From the NCBI RefSeq assembly GCF_003967195.1, contig NZ_AP018725.1, positions 1,488,001 through 1,552,000 on the forward strand: a stretch of 64,000 bases of DNA, written 5' to 3'. Origin of the DNA: Sulfuriflexus mobilis. Lineage in GTDB: Bacteria > Pseudomonadota > Gammaproteobacteria > AKS1. The notes beneath the pieces are model-generated. The model was given only the letters and a program-made list of their open reading frames with translations. It searched no databases and was not told the DNA's origin. The translations under genes were made by a program, and so were the position numbers. This document shows, one piece after another, positions 19,895 through 27,363 of the stretch (position 1 is its first letter; each line of letters opens with the position of its first letter).

Positions 19895-20377
19895 TCACTT
19901 CTTATTAGGTCTTTCTTTTATAGGTTTGGCCGGGCTGCCTAGGCAAATCATGTTCTCCGGCATGTTACGGGTAACAACACTGCCGGCACCGATCACGGCA
20001 CCGTCACCAATGGTCACACCTGGGAGAATGGTCACGTTAGCACCTAGCCAGCAATCCGAGCCGATTTTTACCGCTTTACGTTCAATCGTGTGCAGGGCTG
20101 CTGCACCACGCTCATTAAGGGCATGGTTAGCGGTAACAATCGTGCAATTAGCAGCAATCAGCGTATAAGGACCAATTTCAATGGGGGCCTGGGCCTGCAT
20201 GACGCAATTTACGTGAATATTGACGTTATCACCGATTCTGATATTTGCCGGACGAGAGATACGCAGGCCGGGCTGGATAACGACACCTTCCCCAACCGAT
20301 TCCATCTGTCCCAGGTAATAACGCACACGTTGACGTTCTAACCAGTTCAGTAGGCTATGGGCAATATTTGCTAACAT
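19895..20377 (-). CDS. Hexapeptide-repeat O-acetyltransferase
   Basis: A 160-residue left-handed beta-helix acyltransferase, with repeated [LIV]-G-x4 turns such as IRIGDNVNI, IEIGPYTLI and VKIGSDCWLGANVTILPGVTIGDGAVIGAGSVV. The catalytic histidine is likely in the TANHAL segment. Such enzymes acetylate sugars or polysaccharide precursors (maltose acetyltransferase or WcaF-like). The acceptor is not known. It precedes the class V aminotransferase by 7 bases. Confidence 0.82.
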   Translation of the reverse strand: MLANIAHSLLNWLERQRVRYYLGQMESVGEGVVIQPGLRISRPANIRIGDNVNIHVNCVMQAQAPIEIGPYTLIAANCTIVTANHALNERGAAALHTIERKAVKIGSDCWLGANVTILPGVTIGDGAVIGAGSVVTRNMPENMICLGSPAKPIKERPNKK

Positions 20378-20503
20378 AATGACTTTCTATTTGGGTTATT
20401 TATTACAAAGGCCTGTGATTATAGGTGATTTACAGCTGCACGGGAGGAAAAAGGTATTTGAGCATAGGTTACACTACTTCGCATAATGTATATTATGTTA
20501 AGT

Positions 20504-20731
20504 TATGCGGTTGCCAGCAACATGCATATCGGCTCCATGTGGGTAAAACAGGCGATCAAGGCGACACCTTCCTCGGCCTACTCGATGGCCAATGCCGGTC
20601 TGCATGCGCTAACGCAGCCTCACCTGCCGTGGTCACTCTCCATATACGAATCCTTCATTGAACCGGAACAGGTCGATGAGGTACTGGCAACATGGGATGT
20701 CGATGGCGGCGTCATTGCCGGTAGGAACTAA
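20504..20731 (+). pseudogene. Decayed short-chain dehydrogenase/reductase remnant
   Basis: Translation gives pieces of an SDR C-terminal half: HIGSMWVKQA, then ATPSSAYSMANAGLHALTQ with the catalytic tyrosine region, and later IYESFIEPEQVDEVLATW. Between them the family's roughly 13-residue stretch (helix after ALTQ and IRV) is missing, and NAASPAVVT, the expected next motif, is in another frame. So there is an internal deletion plus at least one more frameshift. The N-terminal Rossmann half and the C-terminal NVDGG end are absent. It is flanked by a terminator-like hairpin. Confidence 0.75.
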
Positions 20732-20743
20732 AAATCCCCCTTG

Positions 20744-20786
20744 ATGCCAGGGATAGTCCCCTTCCATCGCCAGGAATGGCATTTTT
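20744..20786. terminator. Terminator-like hairpin between SDR remnant and LysR gene
   Basis: TGCCA (20745-20749) pairs with TGGCA (20777-20781), enclosing two smaller hairpins (GGGA/TCCC and TTCC/GGAA), followed on the plus strand by TTTTT. On the minus strand a TTTTT run lies about 12 bases beyond the stem, so it may also end the LysR transcript, whose stop codon it overlaps. Confidence 0.5.
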
Positions 20787-21684
20787 AATTTAAAGCCTTG
20801 TCATTACGAAGACGATCTACCATGAGGTCAACAAATGCCCTGACCTTTGAAGAAGCCAGCCGGCCTTCACGATGAACAATATTAATTGGCAACGGTGCAG
20901 GTTCATATTCGGGCATGATGATTTGTAATTTTCTTTCAGCAAGCTGCGGTACTACTTGGTAAGACAACAAGCGACTAATACCAAAGCCTTCAACCGTTGC
21001 CTCGATTGCCGCATCGTTTGTTGTCACCGTAAGACGCGGATGAACTCGCAGTGGTCGCTCGCCTTTGTCAGTTTGAAAGCGCCAATGCAGAGCATCACTA
21101 CTCGAACGTGAAGCAATCAATGAATGGGATAGCAGGTCATCCGGTGTGGCTGGTAAACAATTATCCTTTATATACTCTGGTGATGCGCACAGGATCAGCC
21201 TTACAAATCCCACATTGAGTGCCCGCATACTTGAATCAGGTAACTCACCGATACGGATACCGACATCAAGGCCTTCTTCCAGCAGGTTAACAACCCGATC
21301 AAGAAAAACTGCCGACACTTCTGTCCCTGGATATTGCTGCAGGTAATCAACAATGCCGGGCATAACAAACATGCGCCCAAACAAAACAGGGGCAGTAACC
21401 GCAAGATGGCCTCGTGGCTCAGCATTAATACCGGCGGCGGCTTCATCAGCTGCATCGACATCAGCAAGAATACGTCGTGCATCCTCAAGATAACGTTGAC
21501 CTGCTTCAGTTACGCGAACATAGCGTGTTGTTCGGTTAAGCAGTTTTACACCGAGATGTTCTTCAAGTGTTGCCACCGCACGGGTCACCGCTGGGGGCGA
21601 CATCTGCAGTCGTCTCGATGCAGCGGCAAAACCCTGCTCCTCAGCTACGGCAACATAGACAGTCATCAAATGAATGCGATTCAT
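20785..21684 (-). CDS. LysR-family transcriptional regulator
   Basis: A 299-residue LysR regulator. The N-terminal winged helix (about residues 1-60) includes AVAEEQGFAAASRRLQMSPP and LEEHLGVKLLNRTTR. The effector domain has the VGIRIGELPDSS segment typical of the CrgA-like subgroup. It is transcribed away from the AhpD-like operon at 21807, with a 122-base intergenic region carrying a LysR-type dyad. It is therefore probably the regulator of that operon and of itself. Confidence 0.92.
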   Translation of the reverse strand: MNRIHLMTVYVAVAEEQGFAAASRRLQMSPPAVTRAVATLEEHLGVKLLNRTTRYVRVTEAGQRYLEDARRILADVDAADEAAAGINAEPRGHLAVTAPVLFGRMFVMPGIVDYLQQYPGTEVSAVFLDRVVNLLEEGLDVGIRIGELPDSSMRALNVGFVRLILCASPEYIKDNCLPATPDDLLSHSLIASRSSSDALHWRFQTDKGERPLRVHPRLTVTTNDAAIEATVEGFGISRLLSYQVVPQLAERKLQIIMPEYEPAPLPINIVHREGRLASSKVRAFVDLMVDRLRNDKALN

Positions 21685-21688
21685 TATT

Positions 21689-21705
21689 ATTCCATTAAGT
21701 GGAAT
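21689..21705. promoter_or_regulatory. LysR-type box (T-N11-A dyad)
   Basis: ATTCCA-TTAAG-TGGAAT is a perfect 6-base inverted repeat containing the T-N11-A pattern of LysR sites. A second half-site, AAGTGGAAT, recurs at 21738-21746. The box lies immediately upstream of the LysR start codon, as expected for autoregulation and control of the divergent operon. Confidence 0.6.
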
Positions 21706-21764
21706 ATTAAATTATTGTTTATGGTTATTCTTTTTTCAAGTGGAATTTGCCAGACTTTCATCAT

Positions 21765-21785
21765 CGCAACACACAGTGTGTTGCG
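21765..21785. promoter_or_regulatory. Perfect 21-base palindrome upstream of the AhpD-like gene
   Basis: CGCAACACAC-A-GTGTGTTGCG has two exact 10-base arms around one central base. It lies 21 bases before the ATG at 21807. It could be an operator or, in the mRNA, a stem that masks the AAGGAG ribosome site just downstream. No T-tract follows, so it is not a terminator. Confidence 0.55.
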
Positions 21786-21806
21786 AGCCATTGAAAGGAG
21801 AACATC

Positions 21807-22352
21807 ATGAGCAGAATCAATGTGATACAGAACGACAGTGCCACCCCTGAGCAGAAAGAACTGCTGGATGCCATTAATGCACAACTTGGAATGGTACCCA
21901 ACTTCCTCAAAGTCTTCGCCAATTCCCCTGCTGCATTGCGTGCATTCCTCGGCCTGTACGGTATTGCCGGTGAAGGTAGCCTGGATGCCCAGACGCGTGA
22001 GCGGATTGCCATCTCGGTCGCGCAACAGAATGCCTGCCAGTACTGCATTTCAGCGCACTCGGCCATTGGTAGCAAGGCTGGCCTGAACGGAGAAGAGATC
22101 GATGCTAACCGTGCCGGCAGTAGCCAGGATGCCCGGGCAGCCGTTGCTGTGAAGTTTGCCAACGCCCTATCAGAACACAAAGGCCAGGTGACAACGGCAG
22201 AAATCAATGAAGTGCGTGATGCCGGCTACAACGATGCCGAGATTGTTGAGATCATCACACACGTGGGTATGAACATCCTCACTAATATCCTTGGCAAGGC
22301 CAGCCAGGTTGAAATCGATTTCCCCGAAGTTGATCTCAAGTTAGCGTCCTGA
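21807..22352 (+). CDS. AhpD-like/carboxymuconolactone decarboxylase-family protein
   Basis: A 181-residue protein of the peroxidase-related AhpD/CMD fold. The redox motif CQYCISAH (Cys77, Cys80, His84) matches the CxxC-x3-H active site of AhpD, which reduces peroxiredoxin partners. The ERIAISVAQQNACQYC and NILTNILGKAS stretches are typical of the family. It is the first gene of an operon with a PNPOx/FNR/ferredoxin fusion and an HPP protein, so a detoxification or redox role is likely. Good AAGGAG ribosome site. Confidence 0.88.
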   Translation: MSRINVIQNDSATPEQKELLDAINAQLGMVPNFLKVFANSPAALRAFLGLYGIAGEGSLDAQTRERIAISVAQQNACQYCISAHSAIGSKAGLNGEEIDANRAGSSQDARAAVAVKFANALSEHKGQVTTAEINEVRDAGYNDAEIVEIITHVGMNILTNILGKASQVEIDFPEVDLKLAS

Positions 22353-22365
22353 TTGAAAAACAGGT

Positions 22366-22399
22366 GCCACTACCGGCAGACGTATTCGCTGGTAGTGGC
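22366..22399 (+). other. Intercistronic stem-loop
   Basis: GCCACTACC (22366-22374) pairs exactly with GGTAGTGGC (22391-22399) across a 16-base loop. No T-tract follows. In the operon mRNA it would form a stable hairpin between the AhpD-like gene and the fusion oxidoreductase and could adjust their relative expression. Confidence 0.5.
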
Positions 22400-22432
22400 T
22401 AACAACCCACTCGACAGCCAAGCGGAACCATC

Positions 22433-23977
22433 ATGGGACACAAGTTCGCAGAAATTGCTTTCACTCCTGCCGTTCGTGCTGTGCAACTTGCACAGGGCAG
22501 TCATGATGACTATGACGGTATGCTTGGCGGGGAAGACTTCAGTCATGTACTGGGCGACAGTGAAATGCAGTTTATCCAGCAGCGTGACAGTTTTTACATA
22601 GCCAGCATCAGTGAAAGCGGATGGCCATATATACAACACCGTGGCGGTAAATTTGGTTTTATAAAAGTTCTGGACGATAAAACCATAGGCTATGCCGACT
22701 TTCGAGGAAACCGCCAATATATCAGCACGGGTAATATACTCAATAACAACCGTGTTGCTCTGTTCCTCATGGATTACGAGAACCGTAGTCGCCTGAAAAT
22801 CTTTGGCCACGCTCGGTTGGTTGATGCAAGAGAAACCGAAACCATGGAGATGTTAGAAGACCCTGACTATAGGGCACAGGTTGAACGTGGTGTGATTATA
22901 GATATTGAGGCATTTGATTGGAATTGCCCTCAACATATTACGCCTCGTTACACAGATAACTATATTAAACACCTTCTTGGGACATTCGATAATAAAAGTA
23001 AGCATACTTACTCATCAGAGCTTGGCAATGGTCCCTTGAAATTGGTTATAACCGGGGTTCGTCAACTCGCTTCAAATATACGTGCCTATGAATTACGTGA
23101 CCCGGAGGGAAATGAATTACCAGAAGTCTCTGCGGGCACAAACATACGCATCCCCGTGAAGATAGATGATGGCCCAACCGTTTACCGGCACTATTCAATT
23201 TGCTCAAACCCAACTCGTACAGATATGTATGAAATTGCTGTACTTCAACAACAGGAGGGTCTCGGTGCATCAATTGCAGTTCACGCCAATTTTGATATTG
23301 GCCTGGTATTGAATTGCCAATACCCTAAAAACCACTTTGAATTACATAAGGATCATTGCCCGGCCATCTTGATCGCAGGTGGTGTTGGGATTACGGCTAT
23401 CAAGCCGATGGCCCAACAATTGAAAGCGCGCGGCACAAACATACACCTTCACTACGCCGGAAAAAATCACAAAATGATGGCCTTTCGTGATCGCCTTGAG
23501 CGCGAATTTAATGACGCAATAACTATTTACAGCTCAGAAAACAACCAACATATGGATATAGAAAACATCATCGGAACTTCAGCTGAAGATGCAGTAATTT
23601 ATGCCTGCGGTCCAACTCGTCTGCTTGATGATGTTATAGCAACTGCTGCAAAACTACACATTAATCCGCAACGTATACGTATTGAACGTTTTAAAAACTT
23701 ACCCCGGGAAAATAGTAAACCCATTATTGTTAAGTTGCGCCGTTCTAACTTGGAGATTTATGTAAATAACACTGAAACCATACTGGATGCCATGCTCAAG
23801 GCCGGTGTTGATTCCCCCTATAACTGCCGAACAGGTGCCTGCAAATCGTGTGTAGTTCGAGTCATTGATGGAGAGCCGGAACACCATGACACGGTCTTAA
23901 GCAAAGAAGAACGAGAACAATTTATATGCCCCTGTGTGTCAAGGGCAAGAACTAACCATCTCGTACTTGATGTTTAA
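22433..23977 (+). CDS. PNPOx-like/ferredoxin reductase/2Fe-2S ferredoxin fusion protein
   Basis: A 514-residue three-part redox protein. Residues 1-180 form a pyridoxamine-phosphate-oxidase-like flavin domain (MQFIQQRDSFYIASISESGW, HRGGKFGF). Residues about 205-425 are a ferredoxin-NAD(P)H reductase module (YRHYSICSNP, LIAGGVGITAIKPM, YACGPTRLLDDV). The C-terminal 85 residues are a plant-type ferredoxin with CRTGACKSC and a last cysteine in ICPC. It should pass electrons from NAD(P)H to the N-terminal flavin site or a partner oxidase. The substrate is unknown. It is in the operon with the AhpD-like and HPP genes. Confidence 0.87.
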   Translation: MGHKFAEIAFTPAVRAVQLAQGSHDDYDGMLGGEDFSHVLGDSEMQFIQQRDSFYIASISESGWPYIQHRGGKFGFIKVLDDKTIGYADFRGNRQYISTGNILNNNRVALFLMDYENRSRLKIFGHARLVDARETETMEMLEDPDYRAQVERGVIIDIEAFDWNCPQHITPRYTDNYIKHLLGTFDNKSKHTYSSELGNGPLKLVITGVRQLASNIRAYELRDPEGNELPEVSAGTNIRIPVKIDDGPTVYRHYSICSNPTRTDMYEIAVLQQQEGLGASIAVHANFDIGLVLNCQYPKNHFELHKDHCPAILIAGGVGITAIKPMAQQLKARGTNIHLHYAGKNHKMMAFRDRLEREFNDAITIYSSENNQHMDIENIIGTSAEDAVIYACGPTRLLDDVIATAAKLHINPQRIRIERFKNLPRENSKPIIVKLRRSNLEIYVNNTETILDAMLKAGVDSPYNCRTGACKSCVVRVIDGEPEHHDTVLSKEEREQFICPCVSRARTNHLVLDV

Positions 23978-24021
23978 CCGCCAAATTATCATGTGCACCT
24001 TAACCAACAGAGACTGATGCT

Positions 24022-24522
24022 ATGAAAAAAAGTGGGCTTCTCAACATTCAAAAACTATTTAGTCGTGGCGAACCTGCAAAACCTGTTGCCGTCATTATTA
24101 TGGCAGGGCTAGGTGGCATGCTGGCCATCGCAATTGTCAGTTGGCTTGGTAATGTATCAGCAAGGGCATTATTAATGGCACCCTTTGGAGCCACCTGTGT
24201 GTTACTGTTTTCGGTGCCTGATAGTCCATTGTCACAACCTGCCAACGTAATTGGTGGCCATCTTATTTCAACAACTATTGGCTTGCTGGCTTATAGCCTG
24301 TTGCCCGTCGAATGGTGGAGTCTTGGACTCGCTGTAGGTTTGGCGATTTCTGCCATGGCAGCATTGCGCATTACCCACCCACCAGCAGGTGCCGACCCGC
24401 TAGTGGTTATGCTGGTTGGGCAATCATGGGGTTACCTGTTATTCCCTGTCGCCATTGGTAGCACAATATTAGTCATCATTGCAATGTTATATCGTAAGCT
24501 CGCACATAGCGATAACAGTTGA
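24022..24522 (+). CDS. HPP-family integral membrane protein
   Basis: A 166-residue protein with about four transmembrane helices and the family's HPPAGADP signature (in RITHPPAGADPLVVML). The first soluble stretch is short and basic. HPP proteins in cyanobacteria and plant plastids have been linked to nitrite transport; in bacteria the role is mostly unproven. It is the third gene of the LysR-controlled redox operon, 44 bases after the fusion protein, and is followed by a terminator. Confidence 0.88.
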   Translation: MKKSGLLNIQKLFSRGEPAKPVAVIIMAGLGGMLAIAIVSWLGNVSARALLMAPFGATCVLLFSVPDSPLSQPANVIGGHLISTTIGLLAYSLLPVEWWSLGLAVGLAISAMAALRITHPPAGADPLVVMLVGQSWGYLLFPVAIGSTILVIIAMLYRKLAHSDNS

Positions 24523-24569
24523 CAACACGATCCGCCACTTGTGCCAGGAATGGTCTCACTCCCTTCATT

Positions 24570-24590
24570 CGCCATGGATGGCGTTTTTTA
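24570..24590 (+). terminator. Intrinsic terminator after the HPP gene
   Basis: CGCCA-TGGA-TGGCG (24570-24583) forms a short GC-rich hairpin followed by TTTTTT. It ends the forward redox operon. The remaining 120 bases before the convergent kinase gene show nothing else recognisable. Confidence 0.75.
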
Positions 24591-24711
24591 TACGAGACCG
24601 CGTTCCTTATACGTATGGGTTACAATAAACAGTTAAGAAATATATAAGGATGAGATCGTCTACTTGTTTGTCTCTCTGTAGCGCCCATTTCTCTAAATGC
24701 CATTTGATGTG

Positions 24712-26379
24712 TCATTGGCCACCCGGAGAGCGTGATTTGTCAACCTCGCCGCCGGGATGAGTTTTACGTTCACGCGGATCAGCCGGCAAACAAAATGTAA
24801 AGCATGCCCCACCCTGCACCCTGTTGGAGGCCTCTATACGCCCCCCGTGCCCACCTTCTATAATTTCCTTGCATATGGCCAGGCCTAACCCTGTTCCTCC
24901 GGCATTGGTCTCTGTCTTAGTGCTTTGAAGAAACGGATTGAATATCTTTTCCGTTTCTCCCTCAGGTATCCCGATCCCTTGGTCGCAGACACTGACTACT
25001 CCACCGCCAACATCCGATCCGGACACATTGATTTCGATTGTGCTGTTTGGCGGACTGTAGCGTATCGCATTACAAAGCACGTTTCTGGTAACTTGCATAA
25101 GCTTGCTCCCGTCCATAACAAGGCTAGTATTCCGCCCACCCTCTTCTACAACGATTGTAATGCCGCTTTCTTCCGCCAGCGCCTGATACTCACATACAAC
25201 CTTACGCACCAACGGCAACAGTTCACCCTTTTCGTAATTATAGACCATGCGTCCAGCGCGCAATTTGGACAGGTCCAGCAAGTCCGTCACGAGCTTTAAC
25301 AATTCACCCCCGCTATCATATATCTCGGTAAAGAACTCTTGCAGTTTGTCAGGATTTTCTGTGTGGCTTTTCTTCATGCCAAAGCGCGCAAAGCTCAAAA
25401 TGCCGTGCAGCGGTGTTCTAAGCTCATGGGACATATTCGCCAAAAATCTTGACATGGCCCGCTCTGCCGCAAGCGCATTGTCCCTGGCGACAATCAGATC
25501 GCGTGTCTGCTCATCGACCAGCTCTTGCAGGTGATCTTTATATTGGACCAGCTCCCGCTGCACTTTCTCGCGCTCATCGATTTCTTGCTGCAACGTCTGC
25601 TTTTGCTGCAACAAACGCGTTGCGCGCTCTTCCAGGACTGACATCATTTTATTAAAAGCGCGGCCCATATTGATGGTCTCTCGCGGCCCACCGATCCCGG
25701 CCCTGACCCCTTCTTCGCCTTTTTCAGCGCGCCGCATAAGGTCTGACAGTGAGTTTAAGGGCTTTATCAGCCTGGATGTCACCAGCAAGAGCGCGCCAAG
25801 CATAAGCAGCGCGAACAGAAATGTGGTGACAACATTATTTATAAAAATATTATGACGCAGCGCATATATCCCCTCTTTTTTCATTTCGACATGGACATAC
25901 CCTATATACTCAGACGCCTGATCGTCCGCTGGGTACATCTCATCGTCAGCCCGGTCGCCCTTTTCTATGAATACGGGCGCGATAAAATGCCAGGCGCCTT
26001 CTGTCTCATGAGACAGCCCCACAGCGTGGCCAGGACTTGCATGACTATAACGTGGGTGCCACTCCGGAGTGGCGCCTTGCTGAAGCAACGGCTGGTGATT
26101 TCTATCATATACAGCAACATGAGAGACCCACGGGATACCCACCGTTGCAATAGCCGCCTCTTTTGCGTTATCGCCAATGCCATACAATAAAGAAACAACG
26201 CTTTGCCTGGCAAAGCCTTTCGTGATGTGCTCACCTTGGCCTATAAACGTATCGATCGCGCTACGACTGGCCTGCCAACTGTTTGCGAGCGCAACCACAA
26301 CGGCGAAAAACATAAATGCCAACGTAAACATAGCCGTGAGTCGCCGCCGGTATCCCCATTTTCTAGTATGCTTTATCAT
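24712..26379 (-). CDS. HAMP-domain sensor histidine kinase (orphan)
   Basis: A 555-residue membrane kinase. A first membrane segment near residues 13-35 and a second near 185-205 bracket a periplasmic sensor domain. HAMP, a coiled coil and HisKA follow (SRFLANMSHELRTPLHGILSF, phospho-acceptor histidine), then HATPase with N, G1 and G2 boxes (NVLCNAIRYSPP, CDQGIGIPEG, GGTGLGLAI). The ATG at 26379 has GGAG upstream. No response regulator is adjacent. It is the last gene after a PF04392 binding protein and a TonB receptor, suggesting it senses the same ligand. Confidence 0.88.
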   Translation of the reverse strand: MIKHTRKWGYRRRLTAMFTLAFMFFAVVVALANSWQASRSAIDTFIGQGEHITKGFARQSVVSLLYGIGDNAKEAAIATVGIPWVSHVAVYDRNHQPLLQQGATPEWHPRYSHASPGHAVGLSHETEGAWHFIAPVFIEKGDRADDEMYPADDQASEYIGYVHVEMKKEGIYALRHNIFINNVVTTFLFALLMLGALLLVTSRLIKPLNSLSDLMRRAEKGEEGVRAGIGGPRETINMGRAFNKMMSVLEERATRLLQQKQTLQQEIDEREKVQRELVQYKDHLQELVDEQTRDLIVARDNALAAERAMSRFLANMSHELRTPLHGILSFARFGMKKSHTENPDKLQEFFTEIYDSGGELLKLVTDLLDLSKLRAGRMVYNYEKGELLPLVRKVVCEYQALAEESGITIVVEEGGRNTSLVMDGSKLMQVTRNVLCNAIRYSPPNSTIEINVSGSDVGGGVVSVCDQGIGIPEGETEKIFNPFLQSTKTETNAGGTGLGLAICKEIIEGGHGGRIEASNRVQGGACFTFCLPADPRERKTHPGGEVDKSRSPGGQ

Positions 26380-26406
26380 ATGCACTCCACAGAGGGCCTG
26401 CCGACA

Positions 26407-27345
26407 TCACGGGAACAGGAACTCAATTTCCTGCCGCAGTTGCGCGGGCAGATGCAAGCCGAGTCGTTTGACGGTGCGGCTGTTAACTAACGGGGTGCCA
26501 CCTGTTTGTGGCGTTATTCGATTATTGGCATCGCCTTGTCGCAAGGCGGGTGGGCGTGATAAGAAGGGAACGGCCACCTCGGCGATACGGCGACCGATAT
26601 CGACGGGCTTGGAGTAAACGGTTAATAACGCGCCTCGTTGTACGTCGGAGGCGCGGTTTGAGAGTACGACGCCACGGTTTCGCCATGCGTTTTCCAGGAT
26701 GGAATGAAAAATCGGCTGTGCGGGGCGCTCCAGCAACCACAGCGCATGGTTCCTATGCTGGCTCGTTTCGAAGAAGCTACGGTAGAATAGCGCCGCGGCA
26801 CGCGCGTCTTCGGCATGCACGGAGGTCAGTGTGAAGCCATGACGAGAGGCGGCGCGCTCGGCCAGGCGGATCAACCATTCGAGTTCGTCCGTCGTGTAGA
26901 CGACCGAGACGTCGGTGATGTGTGGCGCCAACGCTCGGAGCCATGAGAAGAGAGACTCTGGCGAGGGATAGATACTGACACCCGCAACGTATCGTAACTC
27001 ACCGGAAGGATGCGTAATGGCACCGATAATCAGTCGCTTTTGGTTGATATCGCGGGCGACCTGCGTGGCGCGCCGCCCCAAGGCAATAACCAGTGGCTCA
27101 GATTGTTCGGCCAACCATGACTGCAGCGCTATTGTGTCAACATTTTTTTCGAGTGGCCGGGCAACCACGGCGTCGCCGAGTCGCTCTTTTATGCCCTCGA
27201 TGATTTGTACGAAGGTGGCTCGTTGTACATTCTCGGGGTAGAGCACAACTACTCGGGGCGCCTCAGCGTAGCCCAATGAGGCAACGCCAGCCAACAGCAG
27301 CAGCATCAGCAGCTGAGAAATGAACGTTCTAGAGAGGTTTGGCAT
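26407..27345 (-). CDS. PF04392-type ABC substrate-binding-like periplasmic protein
   Basis: A 312-residue exported protein with an N-terminal signal peptide (cleavage likely after SLGYA, about residue 27). The two-lobed fold segments RVVVLYPENVQRATFVQIIEGI, near the start, and VIALGRRATQVA resemble the ABC_sub_bind family. The later GVVLSNRASDVQRGALLTVYS also fits. No ABC permease or ATPase gene accompanies it, so it may serve as a sensor module for the downstream kinase. It starts 18 bases after the TonB receptor gene. Confidence 0.78.
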   Translation of the reverse strand: MPNLSRTFISQLLMLLLLAGVASLGYAEAPRVVVLYPENVQRATFVQIIEGIKERLGDAVVARPLEKNVDTIALQSWLAEQSEPLVIALGRRATQVARDINQKRLIIGAITHPSGELRYVAGVSIYPSPESLFSWLRALAPHITDVSVVYTTDELEWLIRLAERAASRHGFTLTSVHAEDARAAALFYRSFFETSQHRNHALWLLERPAQPIFHSILENAWRNRGVVLSNRASDVQRGALLTVYSKPVDIGRRIAEVAVPFLSRPPALRQGDANNRITPQTGGTPLVNSRTVKRLGLHLPAQLRQEIEFLFP

Positions 27346-27363
27346 CCTTTGCCTATCCCTCAG

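Noticed and set aside
20482-20497. CATAAT-GTAT-ATTATG inverted repeat as an operator.
   Set aside because: It precedes only a pseudogene and arms are short and AT-rich; too weak to call.
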